From: Actinomycetota bacterium
GTDB taxonomy: Bacteria > Actinomycetota > Actinomycetes > Mycobacteriales > Pseudonocardiaceae
DNA length: 63,261 nucleotides
Assembly: GCA_021324675.1 (NCBI GenBank)
Contig: JAJPIR010000363.1
Coordinates: 1 to 63,261, forward strand
Direction of reading: 5' to 3'
Part shown: positions 39,055 through 48,635 of the stretch, piece by piece
Layout of the letters: every line of letters starts with the position of its first letter
How positions within the stretch are numbered: position 1 is the first letter of the stretch
The notes under the pieces: model-generated
The model's database searches: none
Told to the model about the DNA's origin: nothing
Seen by the model: only the letters and a program-made list of their open reading frames with translations
Translations under genes and position numbers: made by a program

Positions 39055-39783
39055 TGTGCACCTTATCTTCCCTTATTTGTGTCAGATTGCTAATTGTAGT
39101 GCTCGCGGGCTGTCGGATGGGTCCGTACAAACTACGGATGTCTTCGATGGTTACCCAGCCGTTAGGGGGCCGTAGAAACTACGTACTCCGAAGGAGTGAT
39201 AGATATCTTCCGAGGCGAGATGATTACAGTACAAGAAGCAATCTTGGAAACGATTACACGCGGCTGGCTCAAGCGCCCGCGTATCTATACGACATCGATT
39301 CGCGGTGTGCTCTGAAAGAGGGAGAGGGAGGCGCGCGCCACTTGCGGCAGGCCCCTGGCCTGCCGGCGATAGCCGGCCGAGGAGACGTAGGGGCCCCAGG
39401 GTCAAGCCGTTTACTCCCGATCCCCCGGCCCCTCCAGACGTAACCACACGACACCGCAAAATGATCAATGCTCAACGGTAAACCTGCGCAGGGGCCGGGG
39501 GATCGGGACGCGGAGCGGGCTGGACGCTGGGGGGCGGCTCCGCACAATCCGCGCCTCCCTGTCCCGGACGCAACCACAACAGCATCAACAACCGGATTAC
39601 CGTGTCGCGCGCCAGCCGCCCGGCGCGCTCGCGGAGCGAAGCGGGAGCGAGCGCTGGCCGGAGCAAGCGGCGGCGCGTCCGGGCCGTCCGGCCCGGCTTG
39701 ATCTGCTTAGCAATCAGCTGAGCACCGATGAAGGTCAGGGATGATGCGCGTTGCTGTCGCGGCCCGCTGTCAGCAGGATCCAA
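39055..39783. other. Gene-free stretch with inverted repeats
   Basis: About 730 bases without a supportable gene. A 103-codon minus-strand frame (39472-39783) is Arg/Pro-rich and looks spurious. It holds a perfect 19-bp inverted repeat and abuts the displaced tRNA terminator. Confidence 0.5.
39415..39508. repeat. Perfect 19-bp inverted repeat with 56-bp loop
   Basis: TCCCGATCCCCCGGCCCCT (39415-39433) is the exact reverse complement of 39490-39508. It could be a very stable RNA hairpin or the ends of a tiny degenerate mobile element. There is no transposase nearby. Confidence 0.85.
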
Positions 39784-39803
39784 AGAGCAGTGAGTACTGC
39801 TCT
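39784..39803 (-). terminator. Displaced original terminator of tRNA-Pro
   Basis: AGAGCAG-TGAGTA-CTGCTCT is a perfect 7-bp stem with a 6-base loop, followed on the minus strand by TT. It begins four bases beyond the tRNA-Pro CCA remnant at 39808-39810, as expected for a tRNA terminator, although the tRNA body now lies 23 kb away. Confidence 0.75.
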
Positions 39804-39806
39804 GAC

Positions 39807-39818
39807 CTGGTCGGGGTG
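39807..39818. repeat. attL copy of the 12-bp tRNA-Pro 3' end
   Basis: CTGGTCGGGGTG matches 62990-63001 exactly. After it, ACGAGATTCAGCTTGAACCCC keeps looser likeness to the tRNA T-arm (GCGGGATTTGAACCC). The displaced terminator lies directly outside. A similar 11-of-12 match inside the gene at 22442-23425 shows that the 12-mer alone would be weak evidence. Confidence 0.8.
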
Positions 39819-39884
39819 ACGAGATTCAGCTTGAACCCCTCGCTCGCCAGCTACGTCCGCGACAAGTTAGCTGATCTTGACTGA
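39819..39884 (+). other. Candidate displaced 3' end of the integrase gene
   Basis: If the element ends were joined at the 12-bp core, the integrase frame (LLVGV) would continue here as TRFSLNPSLASYVRDKLADL, then D and a TGA at 39882-39884, giving a natural stop after 21 added codons. In the integrated state this tail is cut off from the gene. The frame match is visible; its meaning is inference. Confidence 0.65.
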
Positions 39885-40091
39885 CGACCAAGATCATTAT
39901 ACCACCCTCGACAGGCCAACGTCGCTTGAATGTTCGGTCCTGGCAGCCTTGCTCCGCGCCCATAAGCCGACTCAGACTTTTCACTATTCACATACTCGAA
40001 CTAGGCCACCATTTCCGCGAAGCATTGAGTGATCGCTACTAAAGGGATAATCGAGCGCACAAATGGAGCAAATAGGTCACAATAATTCTCA

Positions 40092-43000
40092 TTAGCTCCC
40101 TCGTTCTACACTTTCGACTAGCTTATCTACCCCGTAAGCGCCAAAGAGGAGTAGCCCGTCAATAAGATCAAGCACCGCCGCCCGGTCGGGCTTGGTTCGC
40201 GCCTGCGCATATGCTCGAAGCACAAGTCTTGCTACCTCGTCCGCATTTCCCGCCGCACTGGTTGACAAGTTTCCCATGTCAACCCCAAAAACATCTATGA
40301 AACGTTCAGCGCAAGCTATAACGAGACCGTCGATCCGATCAGTTGCCTGTTCAAGCGTTATCAATAATTGGTCGATCGCCACCGTAAATGACGGTGAACC
40401 GATCAGCGAGCCCAAGACGCCGTTAAATGACCTAAGTTTTTTACCACGGAGCGCGCCTGCCACCTCTGCCGCGTTCTTGCGGACCTCTTCACTTGGGTCT
40501 TCGACTAGCTGTTGTAACGTGGTACCGGCTAACGTGTTATTGCTGGTATGCGGTAGTCGATGCGCGCAAACGAACGCCACGCCTGCTCTTGTGGCATCGT
40601 CCTCAGTCGTGCGCGCCGCTTCAAAGAGGTCAATGAAGCCCCACTCAAGACCGGCAAAAGCGGCGAGTTCGCCGCCCGCCTTGCGGACTTCTACGAAATT
40701 CGAGGCTAACATCCGCCTAATAACCGGCTCAACGATCGCGGGATCAGTATGTCCAATATAGAGGACTAAGTCAGTGACGTGAGTGGTTGCCAGTAGACGG
40801 TCATCAGCTTGCACCAGGGAGCTAAACGCTCCGATGGCCGATGCAGGCGCATGTCTGAGGCACGCTGCAACCAAGTGCGCTACACACGAACGCACCGGAA
40901 CTGACGAGTCACGCGCGAATGAATCAAGCCACGGTACTACTCGACTAGTTCTATGACCGTCGATATCATGCACTAGCACGTCGCCAAGAAACTGAGCGCA
41001 CGCACCGCGCCCGGAATTGATACCGCAAGATACAATCCTTTCAACGACATTTCGACTGTATACATTACTCTGCTGCCAGTCATCCTCTACTGGCGATGTG
41101 CTATGCAGCGCTCTGTCAATAAGCAGGTCAATGATATCGTCAGGTATGCTAGATTCTAGATCGTTGCGCAACGGCCAAGCAAGCCATTGATCATTCTCGC
41201 CGTGACCAAGTGACCCAATATGACGGATAGCGTCAAATTTTGCATCCGGTAAACCAGAACCTTCAGCATTTCCCAGACCCATCAAGATTGCCCTTGCGTA
41301 CGCTGGATTATGGTCGGGAGTTAGCCGCATTGCAAAGCGAGCGAAGCGATCTGGGTCTGCGACAGTGGCGCTCTGAAGCACGCTCGATAGCTGATGAGCA
41401 CCTCCTCGCATCGTCGTCCAATTGCTTCGATCAGTGTCATACTTAACTATTGCTTGTAGCCAATTATCGTCTGTCATCTTTTGTGCCGACTCGGGTGAAA
41501 TTGGCGGCCCCATAGCACCGCCTCGAAGGGTTGGCCGAACTGGTGGTCGCTCAGCGTTGAACGCCCTTCGTAGCTCACTGAGGCGGCGTTGGGCCAACTC
41601 CGACAGGCGCGACTCTGGTAGGGCAGCGAGCAGAGTGAACATACACCGCCCCTTTGGCGGCGATTCCCAAGGGACCCGAAGCGCCAGGATTGCTCCCTCC
41701 AACCGGGCGAATGTTTCCGACCTTAGATGGGGGCCGATGGTTGCAAGCAGCTTTCCAGTAGCCTCTAGGTTATCAACTAGACGATAATCACCTTCAAGTA
41801 ACAATTCTGCGGCCCATTGAGCATAGTGGTGACCAGCCTCGGACAAGCCCTCGTAAAGTAGCCATTGAGCCGTCTGATGGTGATCCACAGCTAAAGAGTC
41901 CAAAAACGGCTTTGCTGCGTTATGATCTTCGACTACTCCTTTACGTAGTGCATTCTTGGCACCGCTCAGCAGCCCATCCCCAAGGTCTCCCAAGGTATTT
42001 TGACCGTTTACACTCACGTGATAAGCAAACTGGCGATCTGGAAGCGGACATCGTTCCCCTTCATATTCGGTAAGCTGCATCACTCTCTGCAAGTAAGGTA
42101 ACAGCAAGTTGCAGAACACTTGCGGCGCTTTCTCGGCCGCTTTCGTGGCCAACTGAACAGCCGCATGTTCGGTCGATTGAAGAAGCGTTACTTGCCCTGC
42201 GCTGTCAAGGTTAAAAGCGCCAGGTTGGTCCTGGAGATACGCTGACAGTAAATCAATCGCCCAGATTGGCTCATAGTCAGCCAGGTTGTACGCTGACATC
42301 CATAAGTTGTGCTCATGTCCGGCATACTCCCCTCGGCGCATGGCATCAATCACCAAGTTCACCAAAGAACGGCTCGTGTGGAGATCAGCAAGCTGGACAA
42401 CCCACCGCAACCAGATTGGATAATTGGAAGATCTACTTGCATGAGGGCTGATAAGTTCTACTATCCGGTCGGTCCGCTCTTTAATACTGCCGATGATCAC
42501 CTCCATCGCACGATTCTGCCTAGCTTCGTTAACGTTGAGCCAGTGCGCGATTTTCCCTTCCGCGTCAAGACGATCAAACCATGGCACCGTTCTTAATATC
42601 AACCATAACCGTTCGACAAAGTCAGGCTCCGTCTCGATGACCCGCTCCACCATTGCCCATTCTGCATCAGTCGGCGCATTTAGCGCCCGCAGGACAGCCA
42701 AAACCACATCTTTGATATGGAACCGGATTTCAGTATTAAGCAGAAGTTCCTCCGCCTCCTGGATAAACCTCTCCGGCTCGTCGTCATGTAGGTGGCTTAG
42801 CACTTGCCGAACCTGGCCCCTGCGAAAAAGCTCCTGCTCGCCCCCTAATAAAAACTCAACCAATGTTTGCCGTTGGTTGACCCACCCCCGAGCGAAGGCG
42901 TAGTCGAAGAACTCTTCATGGAAAAAAGTGTACTTGCGCTCATAGCACACAAGAACGTGCTCCGACGCCAATATTCGGGCGTCATTTGCTAAATCGTCTT

Positions 43001-44543
43001 GATCGAGGACCGTTATAGGCGCGTAGAGCTGTTGTCGTTCGCTCATGGCGTTGACAATTACCTTGATCACTTCATTGAATCTTGGGACCGGTGATCGGCC
43101 TCGGCAGCAGTCCCGTAATTTGCGGTCCCAGTAGGCATCCAACAAATCCCTTGACGTCCTGAAGGTCAGCGCATTGCCCTGGTCAGCGATACTTCGCAGG
43201 AGGACGAGATTAAACGGTGACCGCAACAAGTTCCGCTGTCCTCTAGTTAATTCAGTGGCATCTAGGCCCATTGCCTGCACCGCCGCGTCAACCTGCTCAT
43301 CTGATAATGGCCCGACTTCAACCTGCGACACGCCATCCGTCTTCGCCAACGCGCGGATACGTTCGTCGTTATCCAAATCGAACTTGCGGCAGGCTAGGAG
43401 CACCCGAATATCAGGAAAGCCAGACGCTTCACGCAGCAAGTTAGCAACCACATCAAAGGATGTCGGCATTCGTCCAGACGCTAAGCTGACCGCGTCCAAC
43501 TGATCAATCACCAGTAAGCAGGGCGTGTCTAGGCTGACTCCAGCAAGAGCGGAGACCGGTGAGATACTTAGGTCCAGTTGTTTGCCGAGCCCAACTGGCG
43601 ATGTGAATGGCTCAAGACGATCCAAGCGCAAGGCAAGAACAGACCAACCTGCCGACTCGGCTTGCTGTACGGTCGCATGTAAAACCGCGCTTTTGCCGCC
43701 GCCAGCCGCACCAATTACAAATAATGTCCGGCTGTCGCCACGAAGCCGATCCCATACATCCGTCGTTTCATGTCGCGTAATAACGGGCTGTAGGAGCAGA
43801 TATTCTACGCTCTGCTTCCACCGCTCAGACACCGCTCGAACGTCCTCGACAAGTGTGGGGCTGCCAATGATTTTCTTGCGTCGCAGACCGTAGTTGCTCA
43901 AAAGCCTTTCAATAGTTCCAGCATCAAGCAGCACATTGAGGTTGTCATCAATCAATTCCCCCAAACTAGCGACTGCTGATTGTGGCGATGCACCGTCGAT
44001 AAGGAGGCCCGCGAATGCGTTATTTACGTTCCGGATGTCCCGTTCGTCGGGCCACTGAACATGCATGTACTGCAGGGTCTTCCAGGCGCTCTCGGCAGAA
44101 CCGAAGACGGTATCTTTGCTCAAGTATTCAAACTCGGACAGCAACTCCTTATTAGTGAGCATGTGATTAAGAAGAATTTGCACACTAGAGGATCGGCGCG
44201 CCCTGTCGCTAAGTTCATTTAGCTTCGGTGCGGGAGTAATCGAAATGAAATAAAATTCGCGTCCTTCTGCTGCGTGCTTGTGTGCTGCGCGAAGAAGACC
44301 TGCCCTCTCAAGGGCCCGCAGCGACCACTCGCTAGCATTTCCGAGTTGACGTTTAACTTGGTGAACTTGGACGATATTGTTTCGCCGAAGCGTGAACTCA
44401 ACTCCCTCACCAATCGGGCCTGCCTCTTCAACCGTTACCGAGTAGGCCCAGCCCAACAACACATACAGAAGCTGTCTGACCGTCCATCTACCTTCGTAGC
44501 GATTACCGAACTTGTCAGCCTCACCACCCGGACGCGGGCTCAC
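40092..44543 (-). CDS. Giant STAND-type NTPase with N-terminal PD-(D/E)xK nuclease-like domain
   Basis: The 1,483-residue protein has an N-terminal nuclease-like domain (about 8-105; EGVEFTLRR then VHQVKRQ, an E...QxK core like Cap4/DUF4297 nucleases). A P-loop NTPase follows with Walker A GAAGGGKS at 278-285 and Walker B LLVIDQLD at 343-350. The C-terminal region from about 560 to 1,480 is a long helical, HEAT-like repeat array. This nuclease-NTPase-sensor order is that of anti-phage STAND (Avs-like) proteins, where the C-terminus senses a phage protein and the nuclease degrades DNA. That function is inferred. It is divergent from an Mrr-type nuclease gene and sits next to attL. Confidence 0.8.
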   Translation of the reverse strand: MSPRPGGEADKFGNRYEGRWTVRQLLYVLLGWAYSVTVEEAGPIGEGVEFTLRRNNIVQVHQVKRQLGNASEWSLRALERAGLLRAAHKHAAEGREFYFISITPAPKLNELSDRARRSSSVQILLNHMLTNKELLSEFEYLSKDTVFGSAESAWKTLQYMHVQWPDERDIRNVNNAFAGLLIDGASPQSAVASLGELIDDNLNVLLDAGTIERLLSNYGLRRKKIIGSPTLVEDVRAVSERWKQSVEYLLLQPVITRHETTDVWDRLRGDSRTLFVIGAAGGGKSAVLHATVQQAESAGWSVLALRLDRLEPFTSPVGLGKQLDLSISPVSALAGVSLDTPCLLVIDQLDAVSLASGRMPTSFDVVANLLREASGFPDIRVLLACRKFDLDNDERIRALAKTDGVSQVEVGPLSDEQVDAAVQAMGLDATELTRGQRNLLRSPFNLVLLRSIADQGNALTFRTSRDLLDAYWDRKLRDCCRGRSPVPRFNEVIKVIVNAMSERQQLYAPITVLDQDDLANDARILASEHVLVCYERKYTFFHEEFFDYAFARGWVNQRQTLVEFLLGGEQELFRRGQVRQVLSHLHDDEPERFIQEAEELLLNTEIRFHIKDVVLAVLRALNAPTDAEWAMVERVIETEPDFVERLWLILRTVPWFDRLDAEGKIAHWLNVNEARQNRAMEVIIGSIKERTDRIVELISPHASRSSNYPIWLRWVVQLADLHTSRSLVNLVIDAMRRGEYAGHEHNLWMSAYNLADYEPIWAIDLLSAYLQDQPGAFNLDSAGQVTLLQSTEHAAVQLATKAAEKAPQVFCNLLLPYLQRVMQLTEYEGERCPLPDRQFAYHVSVNGQNTLGDLGDGLLSGAKNALRKGVVEDHNAAKPFLDSLAVDHHQTAQWLLYEGLSEAGHHYAQWAAELLLEGDYRLVDNLEATGKLLATIGPHLRSETFARLEGAILALRVPWESPPKGRCMFTLLAALPESRLSELAQRRLSELRRAFNAERPPVRPTLRGGAMGPPISPESAQKMTDDNWLQAIVKYDTDRSNWTTMRGGAHQLSSVLQSATVADPDRFARFAMRLTPDHNPAYARAILMGLGNAEGSGLPDAKFDAIRHIGSLGHGENDQWLAWPLRNDLESSIPDDIIDLLIDRALHSTSPVEDDWQQSNVYSRNVVERIVSCGINSGRGACAQFLGDVLVHDIDGHRTSRVVPWLDSFARDSSVPVRSCVAHLVAACLRHAPASAIGAFSSLVQADDRLLATTHVTDLVLYIGHTDPAIVEPVIRRMLASNFVEVRKAGGELAAFAGLEWGFIDLFEAARTTEDDATRAGVAFVCAHRLPHTSNNTLAGTTLQQLVEDPSEEVRKNAAEVAGALRGKKLRSFNGVLGSLIGSPSFTVAIDQLLITLEQATDRIDGLVIACAERFIDVFGVDMGNLSTSAAGNADEVARLVLRAYAQARTKPDRAAVLDLIDGLLLFGAYGVDKLVESVERGS

Positions 44544-44596
44544 GCAAACCTCACTCGGTCAGCACCAATTTTTTACCAGCCTCTACCATGCATATG

Positions 44597-44605
44597 ATTA
44601 TATCA
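44597..44605 (-). promoter_or_regulatory. Extended -10 promoter of the STAND gene
   Basis: On the minus strand TGATATAAT is a perfect extended -10, about 47 bases of leader before the ATG at 44543. No good -35 is seen, which extended -10 promoters can tolerate. Confidence 0.6.
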
Positions 44606-44654
44606 GTTGCCTGTGACTAGATCCGATCGCAAGTCCTGGAATTAACCGATCACT

Positions 44655-44742
44655 TTGACGGTTGTCAACTCACTGCATGTGATCTGCCAGCGGCGGTTCC
44701 ATAGATGCCAGCCGGTTGGAATGCACGTCAACCATTGTTGAC
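44655..44742. promoter_or_regulatory. Two TTGAC/GTCAA inverted repeats in the divergent promoter region
   Basis: TTGAC-GGTT-GTCAA (44655-44668) and GTCAAC-CATT-GTTGAC (44727-44742) are perfect inverted repeats built from the same half-site in opposite orders, each with a 4-base spacer. They lie between the STAND and Mrr-type genes and could be operators controlling both. Confidence 0.45.
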
Positions 44743-44891
44743 TGAAACCTAGACATTGACATAAACAAGCTAAGAGGTGTCGCCAAGCTTCCGCTTGTCG
44801 TCGTGACCCTAAGACATGTCTGACCTTGGCGATCCTTCGATGATCGCGTACGCTCGTGTCCAAACCTGCCTGCAACCTCGGGAGATGTGCG

Positions 44892-46367
44892 GTGCCAACG
44901 GCGTGGGAACGAGAGCAAGAGCGTGAGCGCAAGGCGCGCTACCTGGCAGAGCGCGAGGCCGAGACCAATCGGCGTAACGAGTTAATTAGTCGGAGGCTCG
45001 CCGAACTCGATAACATTCTAGCTACGGGAGTATCCCGAGCCATTGCTCTAGATTTCAATGCCCGAAAGCTGCCTCCGCCGAAGTTCGATGCGGGAGAACT
45101 TGATATTCCTCACCCGGAGCCAAACTTAGAAGAATTCCTCCCTTTTGAACCTGGCGCGCTTGCGCGGATGGTCCCGGGGTGGCGAGGTCGCTACGAGGCA
45201 CAACGAGCACGAGCAGAGGAGCAGTTTAGCGCCGCACACGCAGAGTGGCGGCATCTTGAAAAAGAGCGCGAAGGGCAGAAACGGCAGCTTGCGGACCGTG
45301 ATGAAAGGCATCAACAGGCCATCAGGGAAGTACAAAAACAACATCTCCGCATGGATGAGCTTGCAGCAGACGCGCGGACGGGCAAGCAGTACGCGGTAGA
45401 AGACTACGTTCGCCACGTGCTAGCGACAAGCACCTATCCCCGAGGCTTTTCGGTCAAGTTTAAGCTGAGGTACCTTCCGAGCCGCAAAGACCTGCTCATG
45501 GAGTGTGAATTTCCAGTAGCGCGCGACATTATCCCCGCCGAAGTCTCCTGGAAGTACGTCAAGACTCGGGACGCCATCGATCCAAAGTTGATAACCACGG
45601 CCGAGACAAACCGGATTTATAAATCGGTGCTTGCTCAGGTGACGCTGCGGACGCTCTACGAAATATTCACCGTTGATGCTTTCAGGCATATTGAAACAAT
45701 TTTCTTCAACGGCTTCGTGAATGATGATGATCCCACGACGGGGCGGCCGATCCAGCCTCGACTAGTCTCCCTCCGGGCTGATCGCGACGAGTTCCTTGAT
45801 CGGGACTTCTCGCGGCTAAATCCGGTCAAGGCCTTGCAAAGCCTTCGAGCGAACTTCTCGCCTGCTCCAACTGAGTTAGTGCCCATACCGGCGGTCGTGG
45901 AGTTCGATGTCAATGATCCCCGGTTCATCGAAGAGCAAGACATTATCTCTGCTCTTAACGAAGACACCAACCTTGTTGACTTAACCCCAGATGCTTTTGA
46001 ACAGCTGATTACCAATTTATTCAATGCGATGGGTTTCGAGGCGTATCCCACGCAGCGATCCAAGGATGGTGGCGTTGACTGCATTGCCTACTACAAGAAA
46101 CATGTCGTCGGCGGAAAATATGTGATTCAGGCAAAGCGCTGGACGAATACGGTGCAGGTCGATGCCGTCCGAGACCTATTCGGTGCGATGGATCACGAAC
46201 GCGCGAATAAGGGCATTCTTATCACAACCTCAAAGTTCGCTCCAGCCTGCCACAAGTTTGCTGATGACAAGCCGCTCCAACTCATCGATGGCAGCAACCT
46301 GCTTGCCTTGATTCAAGAATACACGAGTCTGAAAGTGAAGATCGTGATACCGCCACGTAAGTCTTAA
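44892..46367 (+). CDS. Coiled-coil protein with C-terminal Mrr-type restriction endonuclease domain
   Basis: The 491-residue protein begins with a strongly charged coiled coil (about 5-35) and has a second Gln/Glu/Arg-rich coiled coil (about 110-165). An unrecognised middle part (about 180-340) precedes an Mrr_cat domain (about 362-470) with LTPDAFEQLITNLFNAMGF, DGGVDCIAYY and VIQAKRW, the D...QxK core. Mrr enzymes cut modified DNA; here a DNA-targeting defence role with the divergent STAND gene is likely but unproven. GTG 44892 follows GGGAG; a GTG 36 bases upstream is also possible. Confidence 0.85.
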   Translation: MPTAWEREQERERKARYLAEREAETNRRNELISRRLAELDNILATGVSRAIALDFNARKLPPPKFDAGELDIPHPEPNLEEFLPFEPGALARMVPGWRGRYEAQRARAEEQFSAAHAEWRHLEKEREGQKRQLADRDERHQQAIREVQKQHLRMDELAADARTGKQYAVEDYVRHVLATSTYPRGFSVKFKLRYLPSRKDLLMECEFPVARDIIPAEVSWKYVKTRDAIDPKLITTAETNRIYKSVLAQVTLRTLYEIFTVDAFRHIETIFFNGFVNDDDPTTGRPIQPRLVSLRADRDEFLDRDFSRLNPVKALQSLRANFSPAPTELVPIPAVVEFDVNDPRFIEEQDIISALNEDTNLVDLTPDAFEQLITNLFNAMGFEAYPTQRSKDGGVDCIAYYKKHVVGGKYVIQAKRWTNTVQVDAVRDLFGAMDHERANKGILITTSKFAPACHKFADDKPLQLIDGSNLLALIQEYTSLKVKIVIPPRKS

Positions 46368-46404
46368 GTATTGCTAGACAATTGATCGAACCCAACCACG
46401 CAAG

Positions 46405-46953
46405 CTACGCCCGACTGACCTCCACGGCTGCTAAAACGGCGTGCCAAGGGTATCTGTAGAGATACTTCGATCCCTGATGGGGCACGTGCGGTTCGTAGCC
46501 TTCCGGTCCAAGTAGCACCTTCACCCCGGCCTCGCGCAGCTCCTTGACACTACGGCCAAAAGCTGGATGCGCCGCCTGCGCAGCGTTGAGGAACGGCAGG
46601 GCCGCAAGAGGCAGCCCCAGCCCAATGCCCTCGGTTAGGAGCCCCAGCGCCAGCGTGTCGGAGATCCCTGCTGCCCACTTGTTGATGGTGTTGAAGCTCG
46701 CACCGCCGACAACTATGGCGTCGGCTGGTGGCAATACATCCGGCGAGCCCGGCTCCTTGTACTCAGATCGCACCGGAGCGCCGGTTTGAGCTTCGAGGGC
46801 GGGTTGGTCAATGAACCGCAATGCCGATGGTGTAGCGATCACGAATGGCCGCCAGCCCGAGTCCTGGGCCAAAGTCACCAGTTTTCCAATGTCCCGTGCT
46901 GCCGGGGTCGCACAGGTGACAATGTAGAGCACCCGGTCGGATGGCTCACTCAC
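46405..46953 (-). CDS. Flavoprotein (HFCD / phosphopantothenoylcysteine decarboxylase-like)
   Basis: The 182-residue protein has the HFCD fold: LYIVTCATPAARDIGKLV near the N-terminus, then ADAIVVGGASFNTINKWAAGISD, the substrate-clamp-like Asn motif, and ALPFLNAAQAAHPAFG. Relatives bind FMN and decarboxylate Cys-derived thiols. In actinobacterial mobile elements such a gene often follows an XRE-TPR regulator; here the two overlap by four bases. What it does for the element is unknown. Confidence 0.85.
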   Translation of the reverse strand: MSEPSDRVLYIVTCATPAARDIGKLVTLAQDSGWRPFVIATPSALRFIDQPALEAQTGAPVRSEYKEPGSPDVLPPADAIVVGGASFNTINKWAAGISDTLALGLLTEGIGLGLPLAALPFLNAAQAAHPAFGRSVKELREAGVKVLLGPEGYEPHVPHQGSKYLYRYPWHAVLAAVEVSRA

Positions 46954-48200
46954 ACCGCTATCCCCACTGTTCGCGCCAGCTTCGTGATGCCAACCATCGG
47001 GGATAAGCCACGCGGGTAGCTGCGCACCAAATCGGTAATGATCTGCCTAGTCAAGTCACGGCAGCGCACTTCTTCGGGAGCAAGCTGGTCAGCCTCTAAA
47101 AGCGTGGCTGAGGCCTGGTCACGGTGCCCGGCTTGGAGGTGTCCGCGTGTGACATCGAGGAGATGACTGGCCCGGCGCTCACGGGGCAGGTGCATGAGAT
47201 CACCGTAAGAGATATCAGCAGCAGCCTCGATGACCCGGCCGCCACTTTGCATGTCTGCGAGCGCCGACACGCGGTGCACCAAGACGTTGGTGGTTCCAAA
47301 GGCCGACCAATGCTCGTTGCGGTCGGTCTCCAAACGGGCGGCCACCGTCAGCGCCTCGTCCTGGAGGTCGCGCACGTCGGCGGCTTGGCCGAGCCGCGCA
47401 GCCGCGATACTGCCCTTAAGAAGCAGCATGCCGTAGGCCGAGAGGAATGCAGCATCCGCATCGTGCAGGTCAGGTTCAAGTCGATTGGCAGCCGACTTGA
47501 CGAGTTGCACTGCATCATTGCTTTGGTGCGTCGCGCTGAGCGCGTGCGCGACCCGCCGCGCGGCTGAGCCGATGAGCGTTAGATCACCGGTTTGTTCGGC
47601 CACCTGGATACCGCGGTCAGCGGCCACCCAGCCAAGCTGAGCGTCACCGAGCTTGAACGCCGTCGCGGCCGTCAGCTGGTATGTCCAGGCCAGCCAGGTT
47701 TGCGCCTGCCTGCGCTCATCATCACCAAGCTGCCAGACTGCGGCCTGAGCGTCGCGGATGAGGTCGGCTAGAAGCTGGCCGATGACTTGGTAATTGGCAG
47801 CCTGAAAGGCCATCCAGCCGAAGCGCACGGTCTGTTCGAGCTTGGCCAGGTTCGGTTCTGGCAGTTCGTCCCCGTTGGGCCGGAAGACATTGGTAATCGC
47901 GTCATAGCGACGCAAGGCCTGCCGAACGGCATCAATCTCCCGGTCATCAGGACAAGTCTGTCGGCGTTCGGCTTCCTCGGCGTCGATGAGCACGGCCAGC
48001 GGAATGTCCAGCACGCTGGCGATCTGCCGTAACACCGACAGGCGATCAAGCTGCCGATCACCGGCCCGAATCTTGTCCACCCAGCTCAGGGACTTACCCA
48101 TGCGGTCGGCGAACACCTGACGGGTCAAGCCGCGTCGCTGCATCCAGTACAGCACCACGGCGGCCGTCTCCTGACGCTGCGCGTGGTCAGGGTCGGTCAT
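46950..48200 (-). CDS. XRE-family regulator with TPR-like C-terminus
   Basis: The 416-residue protein has an N-terminal helix-turn-helix (about 16-70; GLTRQVFADRMGKSLSWVDKIRAGDRQLD) followed by a long all-helical TPR-like region. Such regulators are common in Pseudonocardiales and Streptomyces elements and may sense a small molecule or peptide. It is co-transcribed with the flavoprotein. A perfect inverted repeat 69 bases upstream of its start is a candidate operator. Confidence 0.88.
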   Translation of the reverse strand: MTDPDHAQRQETAAVVLYWMQRRGLTRQVFADRMGKSLSWVDKIRAGDRQLDRLSVLRQIASVLDIPLAVLIDAEEAERRQTCPDDREIDAVRQALRRYDAITNVFRPNGDELPEPNLAKLEQTVRFGWMAFQAANYQVIGQLLADLIRDAQAAVWQLGDDERRQAQTWLAWTYQLTAATAFKLGDAQLGWVAADRGIQVAEQTGDLTLIGSAARRVAHALSATHQSNDAVQLVKSAANRLEPDLHDADAAFLSAYGMLLLKGSIAAARLGQAADVRDLQDEALTVAARLETDRNEHWSAFGTTNVLVHRVSALADMQSGGRVIEAAADISYGDLMHLPRERRASHLLDVTRGHLQAGHRDQASATLLEADQLAPEEVRCRDLTRQIITDLVRSYPRGLSPMVGITKLARTVGIAV

Positions 48201-48268
48201 ACCCCAACGCCTCTCAAGATTTGGTCGGTTCTCATCAGCAGCCTAATGGGGCTGCCAGCGCCAATCCG

Positions 48269-48301
48269 CCACAACGCTAGACAGTTTGTACAGCGTTGTG
48301 G
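48269..48301. promoter_or_regulatory. 10-bp inverted repeat in the XRE-TPR promoter region
   Basis: CCACAACGCT (48269-48278) and AGCGTTGTGG (48292-48301) are perfect complements around a 13-base spacer. The spacer and right arm contain GTTTGTACAG (48284-48293), a 10-mer found again in the operator at 54506-54515. The remaining bases of the 435-base gap (48201-48635) hold no gene. Confidence 0.55.
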
Positions 48302-48635
48302 CCTGCCCAGCGCGTAGCTTGCGCCAACGGCCCCAGGGCCGGGTTGAGCGCCGAGCTGGTGTTGGTCCCGCACGGGACATCCCCCGCTTCCGCCAGTCCG
48401 GTGCTCCCCGGTCTTGGGTGCCACCCAGGACGACACCACAGAGACGGGCGCAAGAGCACGTGGAGCACCTGAACGTCGCTACCGACGAACGGCCTGGTGG
48501 CGGCCTGGACCATCAGCAACTTGGTATCGGGCGCAGCGTTCGCCCGGGCACAGCCATGCCGCTCAAGCGGGCGTTGGCAGCGGCGTTCACGTGCCTTGAA
48601 CTACCTGGTGCAGGCGACGACGAAGGTGATGCGTC

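Noticed and set aside
39472-39783. 103-codon minus-strand frame beside attL
   Set aside because: Arg/Pro-rich, overlaps the inverted repeat and has no motif or good ribosome site.
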